Assembly (NCBI GenBank): GCA_003022365.1
Contig: PXOU01000015.1
Coordinates: 1-41,793 of the forward strand
Direction of reading: 5' to 3'
Source of the DNA: Candidatus Saccharibacteria bacterium QS_5_54_17
Lineage (GTDB): Bacteria; Patescibacteriota; Saccharimonadia; QS-5-54-17
Length of the DNA: 41,793 nt
Part shown: positions 32,024-41,500 of the stretch, in pieces
How positions within the stretch are numbered: position 1 is the first letter of the stretch
Layout: every line of letters starts with the position of its first letter
The notes under the pieces: generated by a model
Told to the model about the DNA's origin: nothing
Database searches by the model: none
The model's input: only the letters and a program-made list of their open reading frames with translations
Program-made: the position numbers and the translations under genes

Positions 32024-32048
32024 AAAGTCGGCCAATGCGGTCGGCTTT
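32024..32048 (+). terminator. Attenuator-like hairpin in the nusA leader
   Basis: AAAGTCGGCC pairs with GGTCGGCTTT (ten pairs, two of them G-U) around a five-base loop, followed by CTTAT. The A-run before and T-run after give an intrinsic terminator shape. It lies between the nusA promoter and the nusA ribosome binding site (AAAAGGAG), so it can act only as an attenuator or leader structure. Confidence 0.5.
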
Positions 32049-32074
32049 CTTATATGAAAAGGAGACTGTGGAAT

Positions 32075-33415
32075 ATGGAAATGGACAGCAAACAGTTTAT
32101 CATGATGCTCCGGCAGATCGCTGACGAGAAAAACGTCTCCTACGACATCGTAGAGGACGCGCTCCAGCAGGCCATCGCCGCTGCCTACCGCAAGGATTAC
32201 GGTGACCGGGAACAGCAGGTGCGTTCCACCTTGAACCAGAACACGGGCGACTTTCGCATTTTCGTGACCAAGGAAGTCACCGAGGAGGTGGAAAATGAAC
32301 ACCTGCAAATCAGCCCGGAAGATGCCCGCCAGGTGGATGAAAACGCCGGAGTCGGCGACGAAGTGGAGGTCGAGGTAGCCTACGAAGGATTCGGACGGGT
32401 GGCCGCCCAAACGGCCAAGCAAGTCATTCTGCAAAAGATCCGCGAAGCGGAACGCGATTCGGTGTTTTCCGAGTACGAGGATAAAGTCGGCAGCATTTTG
32501 AACGGGACCGTGCAGCGGGTCGAGCCCCGGGTAGTGTATATCGATGTCGGCAAAGCCCAGGGCATTCTGCCCCAATCGGAACAAATTCCCCAGGAACGGT
32601 ACCGCTCCACCCAAAGATTGAAAGTCTACCTGCGTGAGGTAGAGAGTACGCCGCGCGGCCCGCAGTTGATTCTGTCTCGGGCCAGTGCCGAATTCGTTTC
32701 CCTGTTGTTTGAGAAAGAAGTGCCGGAGATGGAAAACGATGCCGTGCAGATCAAAGCCATTGCCCGGGAAGCCGGTGTTCGCACCAAACTGGCCGTGGGG
32801 ACGGAAGTTCCGGGGGTGGATCCGGTCGGTACCTTCGTGGGCGGGCACGGGACCCGCGTCCAGGCGGTCATGAACGAGATCGGGGAAGAAAAGATCGACA
32901 TCATTCCCCACAGCGATGACCCCTCGGAGTTCATCACCAATGCCCTGTCGCCGACCAAAATCAGCAGTATCGACATCGAAGCGGACGATGAGCGCGCCAT
33001 CGTCAAAGTGCCCGAGGATGAACTATCCGTGGCCATCGGCCGGAGCGGGCAAAATGTCCGGTTGGCATCCAAGCTGACCGGTTGGCAAGTCGACATCATG
33101 AGCGAGAGCGGCGAGATGCGTACCCAGGAAGGCGGCGAACCCGCTGATGAAGCGGCCGCTGCCACGGCCGAGGCGAGCCAGAACCAATCCAACCAAAACG
33201 GTTACGTGTCCAAATCCCAAATCGAAGAATCGCTGCTGCAAACCCTGGAAGACAACGAAGACGACGGTGAAAACGAGGATACAGGCACGGATTCGGAGGC
33301 GGACGAGGACGATAACCCGGAGCAGGCTACAGAAGAGACGGAAGTAACGGAGGAAGAATCGCAGGCAACCCAGGATTCCTCCCCGGAACCAACAGACGAG
33401 TCGGCGGAAACCTAG
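32075..33415 (+). CDS. nusA: Transcription termination/antitermination factor NusA with an acidic tail
   Basis: 446 residues. The N-terminal RNA polymerase-binding domain (MLRQIADEKNVSYDIVEDALQQAIAAAYRKDYG) is followed by an S1 domain (VGSILNGTVQRVEPRVVYIDVGKAQGILP, ~140-200) and two KH domains (GTRVQAVMNEIGEEKIDII, VAIGRSGQNVRLASKLTGW). The last ~90 residues are very acidic (EDNEDDGENEDTGTDSEADEDD...). The track start (31898) lies upstream of the promoter and cannot be right; ATG 32075, ten bases after AAAAGGAG, is preferred, with ATG 32081 also possible. NusA controls pausing, termination and antitermination, so an attenuator in its own leader suggests self-control. Confidence 0.95.
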   Translation: MEMDSKQFIMMLRQIADEKNVSYDIVEDALQQAIAAAYRKDYGDREQQVRSTLNQNTGDFRIFVTKEVTEEVENEHLQISPEDARQVDENAGVGDEVEVEVAYEGFGRVAAQTAKQVILQKIREAERDSVFSEYEDKVGSILNGTVQRVEPRVVYIDVGKAQGILPQSEQIPQERYRSTQRLKVYLREVESTPRGPQLILSRASAEFVSLLFEKEVPEMENDAVQIKAIAREAGVRTKLAVGTEVPGVDPVGTFVGGHGTRVQAVMNEIGEEKIDIIPHSDDPSEFITNALSPTKISSIDIEADDERAIVKVPEDELSVAIGRSGQNVRLASKLTGWQVDIMSESGEMRTQEGGEPADEAAAATAEASQNQSNQNGYVSKSQIEESLLQTLEDNEDDGENEDTGTDSEADEDDNPEQATEETEVTEEESQATQDSSPEPTDESAET

Positions 33416-33430
33416 CAGCCGGCCGCGGCA

Positions 33431-33457
33431 TTAGCACTCTTGAGATTAGAGTGCTAA
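33431..33457. promoter_or_regulatory. CIRCE operator (HrcA binding site)
   Basis: TTAGCACTC, nine bases, GAGTGCTAA: an exact match to the CIRCE consensus bound by the heat-shock repressor HrcA. It overlaps the -35 of the clpC promoter. hrcA itself is not in the window. Confidence 0.95.
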
Positions 33458-33468
33458 TATTTTATACT
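33440..33468 (+). promoter_or_regulatory. clpC promoter P1, overlapped by CIRCE
   Basis: TTGAGA (33440-33445), 17 bp, TATACT (33463-33468). The -35 lies inside the CIRCE spacer, so HrcA would block polymerase. Confidence 0.6.
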
Positions 33469-33494
33469 GAAAGTGTTCGGCAGTAACCTGAAGC

Positions 33495-33503
33495 TGCTAT
33501 AAT
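33495..33503 (+). promoter_or_regulatory. clpC promoter P2, extended -10
   Basis: TGC plus a perfect TATAAT, 35 bases below P1 and outside CIRCE. It may give basal expression independent of HrcA. Confidence 0.5.
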
Positions 33504-33523
33504 GTGAAAGGGAATTCCATACT

Positions 33524-36019
33524 GTGCAAGATAATTTTTTTGAAGACCATTTAACTGAGAACGCGCAACAGAGTTTGCAGCAAGCCAACGAGTTGGCTCG
33601 GGCGCAGGGTTCTTCCTATATCGGCACCGAGCATATTCTCCTGGGGGTTTTGCGCCAGGACGGCTCGATCGGAGCCAAGGTGCTTAACAATGCCGGCGTG
33701 ACCTTCGATAAAGCCAGTACCGCTCTGGATGTGGCACCGGCCGCCGCCCATTCCATGTCCAGCCAGACCATAACCTCACGGGGTCTGAATGAGACCGCCA
33801 AGCTAACCCTGACCCTGTCATGGAAAATCGCCCGTGATTTCGGCCAAAAGATATGCGGGACCGAGCACATCCTGTTCGCCACTTTAAGCCAAAAGAATAC
33901 GCGGGCCACCCTGCTGCTCCAGGATATGGAGATCGATATTATGGAGGTCAAGTCGGAACTGCAGGACTACCTGCGGAATCAGCAGTACCACTACGAAGAA
34001 CACACCACTGACACGCAACGTTCCAAGCAAAAGAGTAAAATCCCGACCGTCGAATACTTCGGGGTTGATTTGACCGAACAGGCTCGTTACGGCAACTTGG
34101 ATCCGGTGGTGGGCAGGGAGAATCAGATCCAGCGGATGATTACCGTGCTGAACCGGCGCACCAAAAATAATCCGGTATTGACCGGGGACCCGGGCGTAGG
34201 CAAGACCGCTATCGTGGAAGGCCTGGCCCAGAAAATCGTGACCGAAAACGTTCCCCACGACTTGCTGGATAAACGAGTCATCGCCCTTGATCTCTCCAGC
34301 GTGATTGCGGGAACCAAGTACCGCGGCGAATTCGAAGAACGCCTCAAAAGCATTCTGGAAGAGTTGCAGAACGTGGACGATGTCATCATGTTCATCGATG
34401 AACTGCACTTGATCGTGGGTGCTGGCGCGGCCGAAGGCGCCATAGATGCCGGCAATATTTTAAAGCCGTCGCTGGCGCGCGGACTCATCCAGGTGGTTGG
34501 GGCGACCACCACCGATGAATACCGAAAACACATCGAAAAAGACGCCGCGCTGGAACGCCGTTTCCAGACCATCCCAGTGCCCGAAGCCACTCACGAGGAG
34601 ACGCTGGAGATCATGCACGGGTTACGGGATCACTATGAGCAGTACCACCGGGTAGCGCTTTCGGATGACGTCATCACCGAAGCGGTTAAGTTGTCTACCC
34701 GGTATCTGCCCGACCGGTATCTGCCCGACAAAGCAATCGACTTAATAGACGAAGCTGCCGCCCAAGTCCGGGTATCCCGCGGCACCCAGACAGGGAGCGA
34801 ATCCCGGGAAATCCGGCGCCAGATCCGTGAGTTGCATCAGGACGTGGATAATGCCGCTGCCAGTGAGGATTATGAACGGGCGGCCCGTTTGAAGACGGAA
34901 ATCAGCATTCTGGAAAACAAACTCAAACGCCAGGAATCGGCCGAAGCACAGGAAGGGGAGAAGCTGCAGGTAAACTCCGAAGATCTTTCCCAGGTGATCG
35001 CCACCATCACCGGCGTGCCGGTGACCAAGCTCTTGAAGTCAGAAGCCAAGCAGTTAGTTAACCTGGAAGATACGCTGCAGAAATCGGTGATCGGGCAAAC
35101 CGAAGCCACCCAAGCCGTCGCCCGTTCCATCCGGCGTAACCGCTCGGGCGTCTCAGACGCCCGGCGGCCGATCGGCTCCTTCTTGTTCTTGGGCCCCAGC
35201 GGGGTCGGTAAAACCGAATTAGCCCGCGTCCTAGCCCGTGAGTTATTCCATTCCGAAGACGCATTGATCAAGATCGACATGAGTGAATTCATGGAACGGC
35301 ATAACGTGTCCCGGTTACTGGGCGCGCCGGCTGGCTATGTGGGGTACGAGGAGGGCGGCCAATTGACCGAACGGGTTCGGCAACAACCGTATTCACTGAT
35401 TCTCTTCGACGAGATCGAAAAAGCGCATCCGGACGTCTTCAATATGCTTCTGCAGCTGCTGGAAGATGGATACGTGACTGACGCCAATGGCCGCAAAGTC
35501 GACTTTACCAATACGGTGGTTATTATGACTTCCAATATTGGCGCTGAACTGTTGCAAAAGGAGGCGGTTATGGGATTCCGGCCCAAATCCGACAGCTCCC
35601 AAGTGGCGGAGTACCACGAAGAAGTGGCCGCCAAAGTACGCGAGGATTTAGACAACCACATGCGACCTGAGTTGTTGAACCGGATCGACAAAACCGTGGT
35701 CTTCAAAGCGCTCAGCCGTGAGGAAGTCGATCGCATCCTGCAGTTACGGATCGAGGAGCTCAAACAGCGGTTGGCCGAAAGCGGGATCGCTGTCATTGTC
35801 AATGCCAGCGCCCGCAAAATCCTGGTAGAGGCCGGGTATGAGTCGAGCATGGGCGTACGGCCATTGCGCCGGGCGATCGAGGAAATGATCGAAGATCCGT
35901 TGGCGACCAAGATGCTCAAGAACGAATTTACCAGCGGGGACGTAGTCCGGGTAACCGGCCGGAACGGCCAACTCAACTTCACGGCGGCTGCTGAACAGAA
36001 AGCTGGCTCTCGGAAATAA
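33524..36019 (+). CDS. clpC: ATP-dependent Clp protease ATP-binding subunit ClpC
   Basis: 831 residues, full length. An N-terminal Clp repeat domain ([21 protein letters not shown]) precedes the first AAA+ module with Walker A GDPGVGKT (~221), a middle region with a UVR-type motif ([16 protein letters not shown], ~448), which marks ClpC rather than ClpB, and the second AAA+ module with GPSGVGKT (~556). It unfolds proteins for ClpP or acts as a chaperone. The start is GTG 33524, nine bases or so after AAAGGGA. The CIRCE operator puts it under HrcA heat-shock control. Confidence 0.95.
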   Translation: MQDNFFEDHLTENAQQSLQQANELARAQGSSYIGTEHILLGVLRQDGSIGAKVLNNAGVTFDKASTALDVAPAAAHSMSSQTITSRGLNETAKLTLTLSWKIARDFGQKICGTEHILFATLSQKNTRATLLLQDMEIDIMEVKSELQDYLRNQQYHYEEHTTDTQRSKQKSKIPTVEYFGVDLTEQARYGNLDPVVGRENQIQRMITVLNRRTKNNPVLTGDPGVGKTAIVEGLAQKIVTENVPHDLLDKRVIALDLSSVIAGTKYRGEFEERLKSILEELQNVDDVIMFIDELHLIVGAGAAEGAIDAGNILKPSLARGLIQVVGATTTDEYRKHIEKDAALERRFQTIPVPEATHEETLEIMHGLRDHYEQYHRVALSDDVITEAVKLSTRYLPDRYLPDKAIDLIDEAAAQVRVSRGTQTGSESREIRRQIRELHQDVDNAAASEDYERAARLKTEISILENKLKRQESAEAQEGEKLQVNSEDLSQVIATITGVPVTKLLKSEAKQLVNLEDTLQKSVIGQTEATQAVARSIRRNRSGVSDARRPIGSFLFLGPSGVGKTELARVLARELFHSEDALIKIDMSEFMERHNVSRLLGAPAGYVGYEEGGQLTERVRQQPYSLILFDEIEKAHPDVFNMLLQLLEDGYVTDANGRKVDFTNTVVIMTSNIGAELLQKEAVMGFRPKSDSSQVAEYHEEVAAKVREDLDNHMRPELLNRIDKTVVFKALSREEVDRILQLRIEELKQRLAESGIAVIVNASARKILVEAGYESSMGVRPLRRAIEEMIEDPLATKMLKNEFTSGDVVRVTGRNGQLNFTAAAEQKAGSRK

Positions 36020-36065
36020 TTCCCGCCCTTAGCTGATACTCCTCCGCGGGCGAGCCGGGCAGTTC

Positions 36066-36074
36066 TGTTATGCT
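36066..36074 (+). promoter_or_regulatory. Extended -10 promoter, leaderless arrangement
   Basis: TGT plus TATGCT ends six bases before GTG 36081 and nine before ATG 36084. Confidence 0.45.
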
Positions 36075-36080
36075 AGAGGT

Positions 36081-37040
36081 GTGATGAAACGTTTAGGGGC
36101 GATATTGGCGGTAGCCGTGCTGGGGTTCGCCGTTGTCGGCGCCGGGACTTATGCCCAGGAAATATCCGACTGGTGGTTTCTCAGGTCGTATCAGCCCCCT
36201 CGCGGCATAGCGGACTTAGCCGATGAGACGTCTATGACTCAGGAGGGGCGAGAATACTTCTACGTTTCCGACCCCAAAATCAATGACAAACAGACGTTCA
36301 ACCGGAACTGTCCGACCCGGGAGGCGGCATCAGTTCTGGGGTGCTATAGGAACCAACGGATCTACCTGCTGCGCGTGGAGCGCCGGAAACTCGACGGCGT
36401 CATGGAAGTGACGGCCGCTCATGAGATGCTGCACGCCGCCTATGACCGGTTGGAGGCGGATACTCGCTCCCGGGTTGCCGGTATGCTTGAGGAAGAGTTG
36501 GAAACCATCGAAGACAGCCGTGTCAAAGAACTCATCAATAGTTACGAGGAGAATAGTAGCGAGACGGTTCGGCGCAATGAACTGCACTCCATACTCCCCA
36601 CCCAAATAGCCGATCTGTCTCCGGAGCTGGAGGAGTATTACGCCCGATATTTTCATGACCGGCAAGCCGTAGTGGATAAATACCAGCAGTACAAAAGCAC
36701 CTTTGCGGATCTCCGGCAGCAGATTAATAGGTTGCAGGACCGAGTTGATAGTCTGCAGAACCGGATCGACTCGCTGAAAGGGCGTATAGATGCCCAACGG
36801 AGCAAGGTAGAGCGTTTGAACGAGCGGCTGGAGCGGTTGGAGTCCCAGGGCGATACGGAGGCCTATAACCAGTTGGTGCCGGAGCAGAACGGGGCCGTCA
36901 ATCGGTATAACTCCATGGTCGATCGTTATAAGTCGCTGATTTCACGTCATAACAATACCGTGGAGAAGTTGAACGAAATCGTTGTTCTCCAGCGCGACCT
37001 GGTCAACAGTTTGGACAGTACCTACCAGGAGTTGGAATAA
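36081..37040 (+). CDS. Membrane-anchored HExxH protein with a coiled-coil C terminus
   Basis: 319 residues. A signal anchor spans ~5-25 (LGAILAVAVLGFAVVGAGTYA). A compact domain follows with CPTREAASVLGCYRNQRIYLL and the zincin-like motif AAHEMLHAAYD (H113-E-x-x-H117 counted from ATG 36084), then a long heptad-rich helix (LRQQINRLQDRVDSLQNRIDSLKGRI and onward to the end). This resembles an extracytoplasmic zinc metalloprotease or inactive relative tied to a coiled coil. I cannot name the family. The start is GTG 36081 or ATG 36084, both immediately after an extended -10 box. Confidence 0.82.
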   Translation: MMKRLGAILAVAVLGFAVVGAGTYAQEISDWWFLRSYQPPRGIADLADETSMTQEGREYFYVSDPKINDKQTFNRNCPTREAASVLGCYRNQRIYLLRVERRKLDGVMEVTAAHEMLHAAYDRLEADTRSRVAGMLEEELETIEDSRVKELINSYEENSSETVRRNELHSILPTQIADLSPELEEYYARYFHDRQAVVDKYQQYKSTFADLRQQINRLQDRVDSLQNRIDSLKGRIDAQRSKVERLNERLERLESQGDTEAYNQLVPEQNGAVNRYNSMVDRYKSLISRHNNTVEKLNEIVVLQRDLVNSLDSTYQELE

Positions 37041-37149
37041 CATGAGAGGTCCGCAGCTTGGTGCTTTCAGTGGAACCTCCCGTGATCAAGGTTAATCGGG
37101 GGTGTCCGGGGTGATCGGTTACCGGGAGAAGCACATGGCGGCCGGCGGC

Positions 37150-37158
37150 TGTTATACT
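37150..37158 (+). promoter_or_regulatory. Extended -10 promoter of radA
   Basis: TGT plus TATACT. The transcript would start near 37165, at the ATG of a five-codon frame that precedes radA. Confidence 0.5.
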
Positions 37159-37165
37159 AACAGGC

Positions 37166-37183
37166 ATGGAAGGACGCGGATAA
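37166..37183 (+). other. Possible five-codon leader frame before radA
   Basis: ATG-GAA-GGA-CGC-GGA-TAA (MEGRG) starts seven bases after the -10 box, as leaderless genes do here, and ends six bases before the radA ATG. It may be a leader peptide or chance; the GAAGGA inside it could instead be a distant ribosome binding site. Confidence 0.3.
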
Positions 37184-37189
37184 AAAGTT

Positions 37190-38530
37190 ATGCCCGGGAA
37201 AACCGTATTCGTCTGCCAGGAGTGTGGCAGTTCCTCGCCCAAGTGGACCGGGAAGTGTCCGGGTTGTGGCGCCTGGAGCAGCATGGTGGAAGAATCCAAC
37301 CAGCCGGCTTCACGGACCCAGAGTAACGCCCCTCCGGCGCGGCCGCAGGCGCTGAACGAGATTTCCCAGGCGCAGGAACAGCCGCGGATAAGCAGCGGTT
37401 TCGGCGAAGTGGATCAGGTGCTGGGCGGCGGCATCGTCGCCGGCGGGCTGATGCTCTTGGCCGGCGAACCCGGTATCGGCAAGTCGACCTTACTTTTGCA
37501 AATGGCCGCCAAGGTTGCCGATGGCCACACCGTGCTGTACGTCAGCGGCGAGGAGTCGTTGCGGCAGATTAAACTTAGAGCTGACCGGTTAGGGATCGGG
37601 GATAATTCCCTGCAACTGCTGGCCGCGACCGATGTGGACGCCATCATCGCTACCATCGCTGACATGGCGCCGGATTTTGTGGTGGTCGACTCCGTCCAGA
37701 CCATAAGCACCAGTCGCATTACCTCCAGTCCCGGTACGGTCAGCCAGATTACGACTACCGCCCACATGCTCCAGGAAATCGCCAAACAAAGCAACACGAC
37801 GGTGCTGGTAGCCGGGCACGTCACCAAAGAAGGCAACATAGCCGGGCCCAAGATCCTCGAACATTTAGTGGACGTGGTGCTGCATCTGGAAGGTGAACGT
37901 TTCGGCGGATTGAAACTACTCCGCGGGGTTAAAAATCGCTTTGGGTCCACCCACGAAGTCGGCGTATTCGAAATGCGGGACCGAGGCATGGTGCCCATCA
38001 GTAACCCTTCGGCCAGCTTTCTCCAGGAACGGCAGGCCGGCAGCGGCTCCGTGGTGTTCGCCGCCATGGAAGGCAGCCGGGCATTATTGGTGGAAGTCCA
38101 GGCATTGGTTAACAATAGTCCGTTCGGTTACCCTAAACGCACCGGCGCCGGATTCGATGCTAATCGTTTGAACGTGTTAATCGCGGTGCTGGGCCAACGG
38201 GCGGGTGTACAACTGGGCGACAAGGATGTTTACGTCAACATCGTGGGCGGTATGAAAATCGCCGAACCAGCGGCCGACCTGGCAGTCGCTATGGCTATCG
38301 CCTCCGCTGCGCGGCAGCAACCGGTTCCCGCGGACGCGGTCGTGTTCGGGGAGGTAGGGCTCAGCGGAGAAATCCGCTCCGTTCCTAATACCCAATCACG
38401 CATCAAAGAAGCCAAGAAGCTCAAATTTACCCAGGCATTTGCCCCGGCCGGTTCCGGGAAACATTCCTTCATCACGCCGGTGGAAACCATGAAAGCGGCT
38501 GCCTCCCAAGGCCTGTCCAAGGAAGCCTAA
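37190..38530 (+). CDS. radA: DNA repair protein RadA (Sms)
   Basis: 446 residues, full length. A zinc finger (C9, C12, C23, C26 in CQECGSSSPKWTGKCPGCGAW) is followed by a RecA-like ATPase with Walker A GEPGIGKST, the RadA-specific KNRFGS motif (LLRGVKNRFGSTHEVGVFEM) and a Lon-protease-like C-terminal domain (VFGEVGLSGEIRSVPNTQSRI). RadA drives branch migration in recombination. The start follows a short leader with a possible mini-frame. It is convergent with the PBP gene, with only ten bases between the stops. Confidence 0.97.
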   Translation: MPGKTVFVCQECGSSSPKWTGKCPGCGAWSSMVEESNQPASRTQSNAPPARPQALNEISQAQEQPRISSGFGEVDQVLGGGIVAGGLMLLAGEPGIGKSTLLLQMAAKVADGHTVLYVSGEESLRQIKLRADRLGIGDNSLQLLAATDVDAIIATIADMAPDFVVVDSVQTISTSRITSSPGTVSQITTTAHMLQEIAKQSNTTVLVAGHVTKEGNIAGPKILEHLVDVVLHLEGERFGGLKLLRGVKNRFGSTHEVGVFEMRDRGMVPISNPSASFLQERQAGSGSVVFAAMEGSRALLVEVQALVNNSPFGYPKRTGAGFDANRLNVLIAVLGQRAGVQLGDKDVYVNIVGGMKIAEPAADLAVAMAIASAARQQPVPADAVVFGEVGLSGEIRSVPNTQSRIKEAKKLKFTQAFAPAGSGKHSFITPVETMKAAASQGLSKEA

Positions 38531-38540
38531 TCGGCACCAA

Positions 38541-41500
38541 TCATTCAGGATCGATTAATCCGCCATCTCCGCCGTTGCCACCTTCACCGTTGCCGCCTGA
38601 ACCATCACCCGAAGAAGAGTCGACCGTAGCTGTTGTCCGGTCTTCACCTTGATACAGTTGTTTATCCTGAACGATGGCGGTGAAGCTATAGTCTCCGTCG
38701 CCGTCGGCTTTATAGGTACATGTATCGCTGCCGGAACCGCTGACGGACTGCTGGCATACGGTTTGATCCTCATGCCGGATCTCGACCCGTTTGGTGGGGA
38801 ATTTTCGTTTGCTCCAAGTGTATTCAATGGTAATCTTGTTGTCGTTGGAGTCGGTATTGTCAATTGATATATCCGGCTGTTGGCTGGGAGTCGCGCACTT
38901 GGTGTCTTCTTGGTCGGGAATCGACCCGCCGCTCCCGATACCGAGGCGCTCGCCGAGTGCCTGTACCGGTGGATTCCACCGATCGTAGGCGGGATCATCC
39001 GGCGGCAGCACCGTTTCCAAACCGTAATTAGTGATCTCTTTTTTGGCTCGGTCGGGTGTACAGTCGGTGGCCAAATTACCCGAAACTTTATCGATAACAG
39101 CGGTTTCTATACCGTCGGTTTGGGGCGGTTCATACCACTCGGGAAAGAGGCCGGTAACCGTTTTTTTGGATTGATCGCTGGCTAAACCTCCCGTGTGAGC
39201 GTCCAGTGCCACGGATTTGATACCGTCGGGGCGTTGAAACGGCTTGTTTTGGTTTCCCTCCAGGGCATTCCGCATGAACTGGGTGAATATAGGACCGGCC
39301 AGGTTGCTGGTGGCTACACGCATAGGCTTATTCTGGTGATGACCGGTCCAAACACCGGCGACCAGATCTTTGGAATATCCCATCATCCATCCGTCGCGGA
39401 GATCATCGGTGGTACCGGTTTTGATGGCAACGGTGTGGCCGGGGACAGCCAGGTCCGGATTGTTATACCCGAAGGTGGGAGCGCGGGCGCCTTTGTCGGA
39501 AAGGATGTCCGAAATCAGATAGGCGGTCTGTTTGTCGAAGATTCGCTCAGGTTTTGATTTCTGCCACTCTTCTAACACGGTGTCATCGGGTCCCGTTACC
39601 TTCAGGATCTTGGTTTGCTCGTGTTGGGCGCCGCCATTGGCAAATGCTGTGTAGGCGTGGACATGCTGATCCAAGCGGACTCCTCCGGAACCCAGCACCA
39701 GGCTCAGCCCGTAGTTCGACGGAGCTCCCAACGTGGTAATGCCCATGTTTTGGACTTGGTTGAGAACGGGTTTCAAACCGACGATATATAACATCTTAAC
39801 GGCAGGAATATTCCGGGATTCCGCCAGAGCGGAACGGACCGTAAGCGCGCCGCGGAAGTTGTCGTCGAAGTTACTGGGTACATATCCGCCGCCAAAGTCG
39901 GTGCGGACGTCATATATAACGCTCCCCGCGCCCCAATTCTTGGTGTTTTCGAACGCATGCGCGTATACGTACGGTTTGAAGCTGGAACCGGGTTGGCGCC
40001 GGGCCGTAGCCGCGTTGTAGGCGCCGAATTCCTTGTATTCGAATCCGCGCGAGCCGACCATAGCCTTAACTTGCCCTGTGTCGGGGTCACTGGCTACCAA
40101 GGCCGCGTTGTCGCCGCCGCCGTTGACGACATTGGCAATGTTGTTCTTGACTGCTTTCTCGGCCTTCTTCTGCGTTTCCATGTCGATCGTGGTAATAACC
40201 TCCAGGCCGCCCTGCATAACCTTCTTGGTGCCATACTCCTGCTCCAGCTTCCGCTGGACATTAAGCACGAAGTGCGGGGCTTTGATGTTCCGGTAGGCGT
40301 CGGGCGTGTCGTTGACTTTGGCCAGGGTGTCGCTCTCTTTAGCTTTTTGTGCTTCCTCCTCGCTGATGTATCCTTGCTCCTGCATAAGATCCAACACGGT
40401 GTCGATGCGTTCATTCAACGCCTGGGTGTTTTTGCCGTATGGAGAGTAGTAGGAAGGTGCTTGCGGCAGTGCGGCCAACATAGCCGCTTCATCGAGATCA
40501 AGGTTGTCCGCGTCTTTGGAGAAATAGGTTTGGCTGGCTGCTTGGACACCGTATGCCTGGGCACCGTAGGCGATTTCGTTCAGGTACAATTCCAGGATTT
40601 CGTCTTTGCTGTAGAGCTGTTCTATCTGGATTGATAAGATCACCTCTTTGATCTTACGGGAGACCGTCCGTTCGGGGGTTAAGAGGGAGTTTTTGACGTA
40701 TTGCTGAGTGATCGTCGATCCGCCCTGGAGCGAATCCCGGTTGAGTGCGTTATTGACTGCCGCTCTGGCGATGCCGGAGACGCTTATGCCCACCTTTTGG
40801 TCATAAAAGTTCTGGTTTTCCATGGCAATGGTCGCGTGTTCAACGTTGTCGCCGATTTTGTCCAGCTCCACGAAAGTCCGGTTTTTGTCGCCGAATACTT
40901 CATACAGCAGGGTTTCCCCGGTCCGGTCATAAAACTTAGTGGTTTGCTCGAGGTTAACGGCGTTGATCTCACCCGCGTTGGGCAAATCCCGGGCAAAATA
41001 GAGGAACAAGCCGGCAACGACCAGAATTATAAGTCCGAAGGCGGTGCCGGCGATTCTCAGGGCGGCCCACATACCCGGCTTGGTGAACCACCAGTCTATG
41101 AACCGTTTGGGGTTCCCGTACCAGATCCAACGTCGCCAAAACGTTTCGGGAGGTTGATTCTTACCCTTCTTGCTCCTTGAGTTGGCCTTGGTGGAAGCGG
41201 TGGAGCCGCCGCGCTTGCCGCCGGACCGTTTGGCCGCCGATTGGGACTTTTTCCCCGAACCCGGCATCAACCCCCGCAAAGCTGCGGCCGCGGAGGCGAG
41301 TTGCGGCGGAGCTTTTTCCGGGGGCTTGCCCCGACCAGTTTTTTGGGACTTGACATCGGTTGATTTTCCCTTGGTTTTCGACGTCTGTGACTTCGATTTG
41401 GAATTAGGTTTTGCCGAGGCAGCATTGGTTTTTGGTTTGCCGGTTGCGGGTTTAGTTGAATGACGCTGAGAACTGCGCTTCCCCAGGTCTGTTTTTGAGC

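Noticed and set aside
32012-32911. 299-aa minus-strand ORF opposite nusA
   Set aside because: It is an antisense shadow of a certain gene with low-quality composition and no ribosome binding site.
37414-38115. 233-aa minus-strand ORF opposite radA
   Set aside because: Ser/Thr/Pro-rich shadow of the RadA coding frame.
39957-40634. 225-aa plus-strand ORF opposite the PBP gene
   Set aside because: Antisense to the conserved GT51 and linker regions; no start signals.
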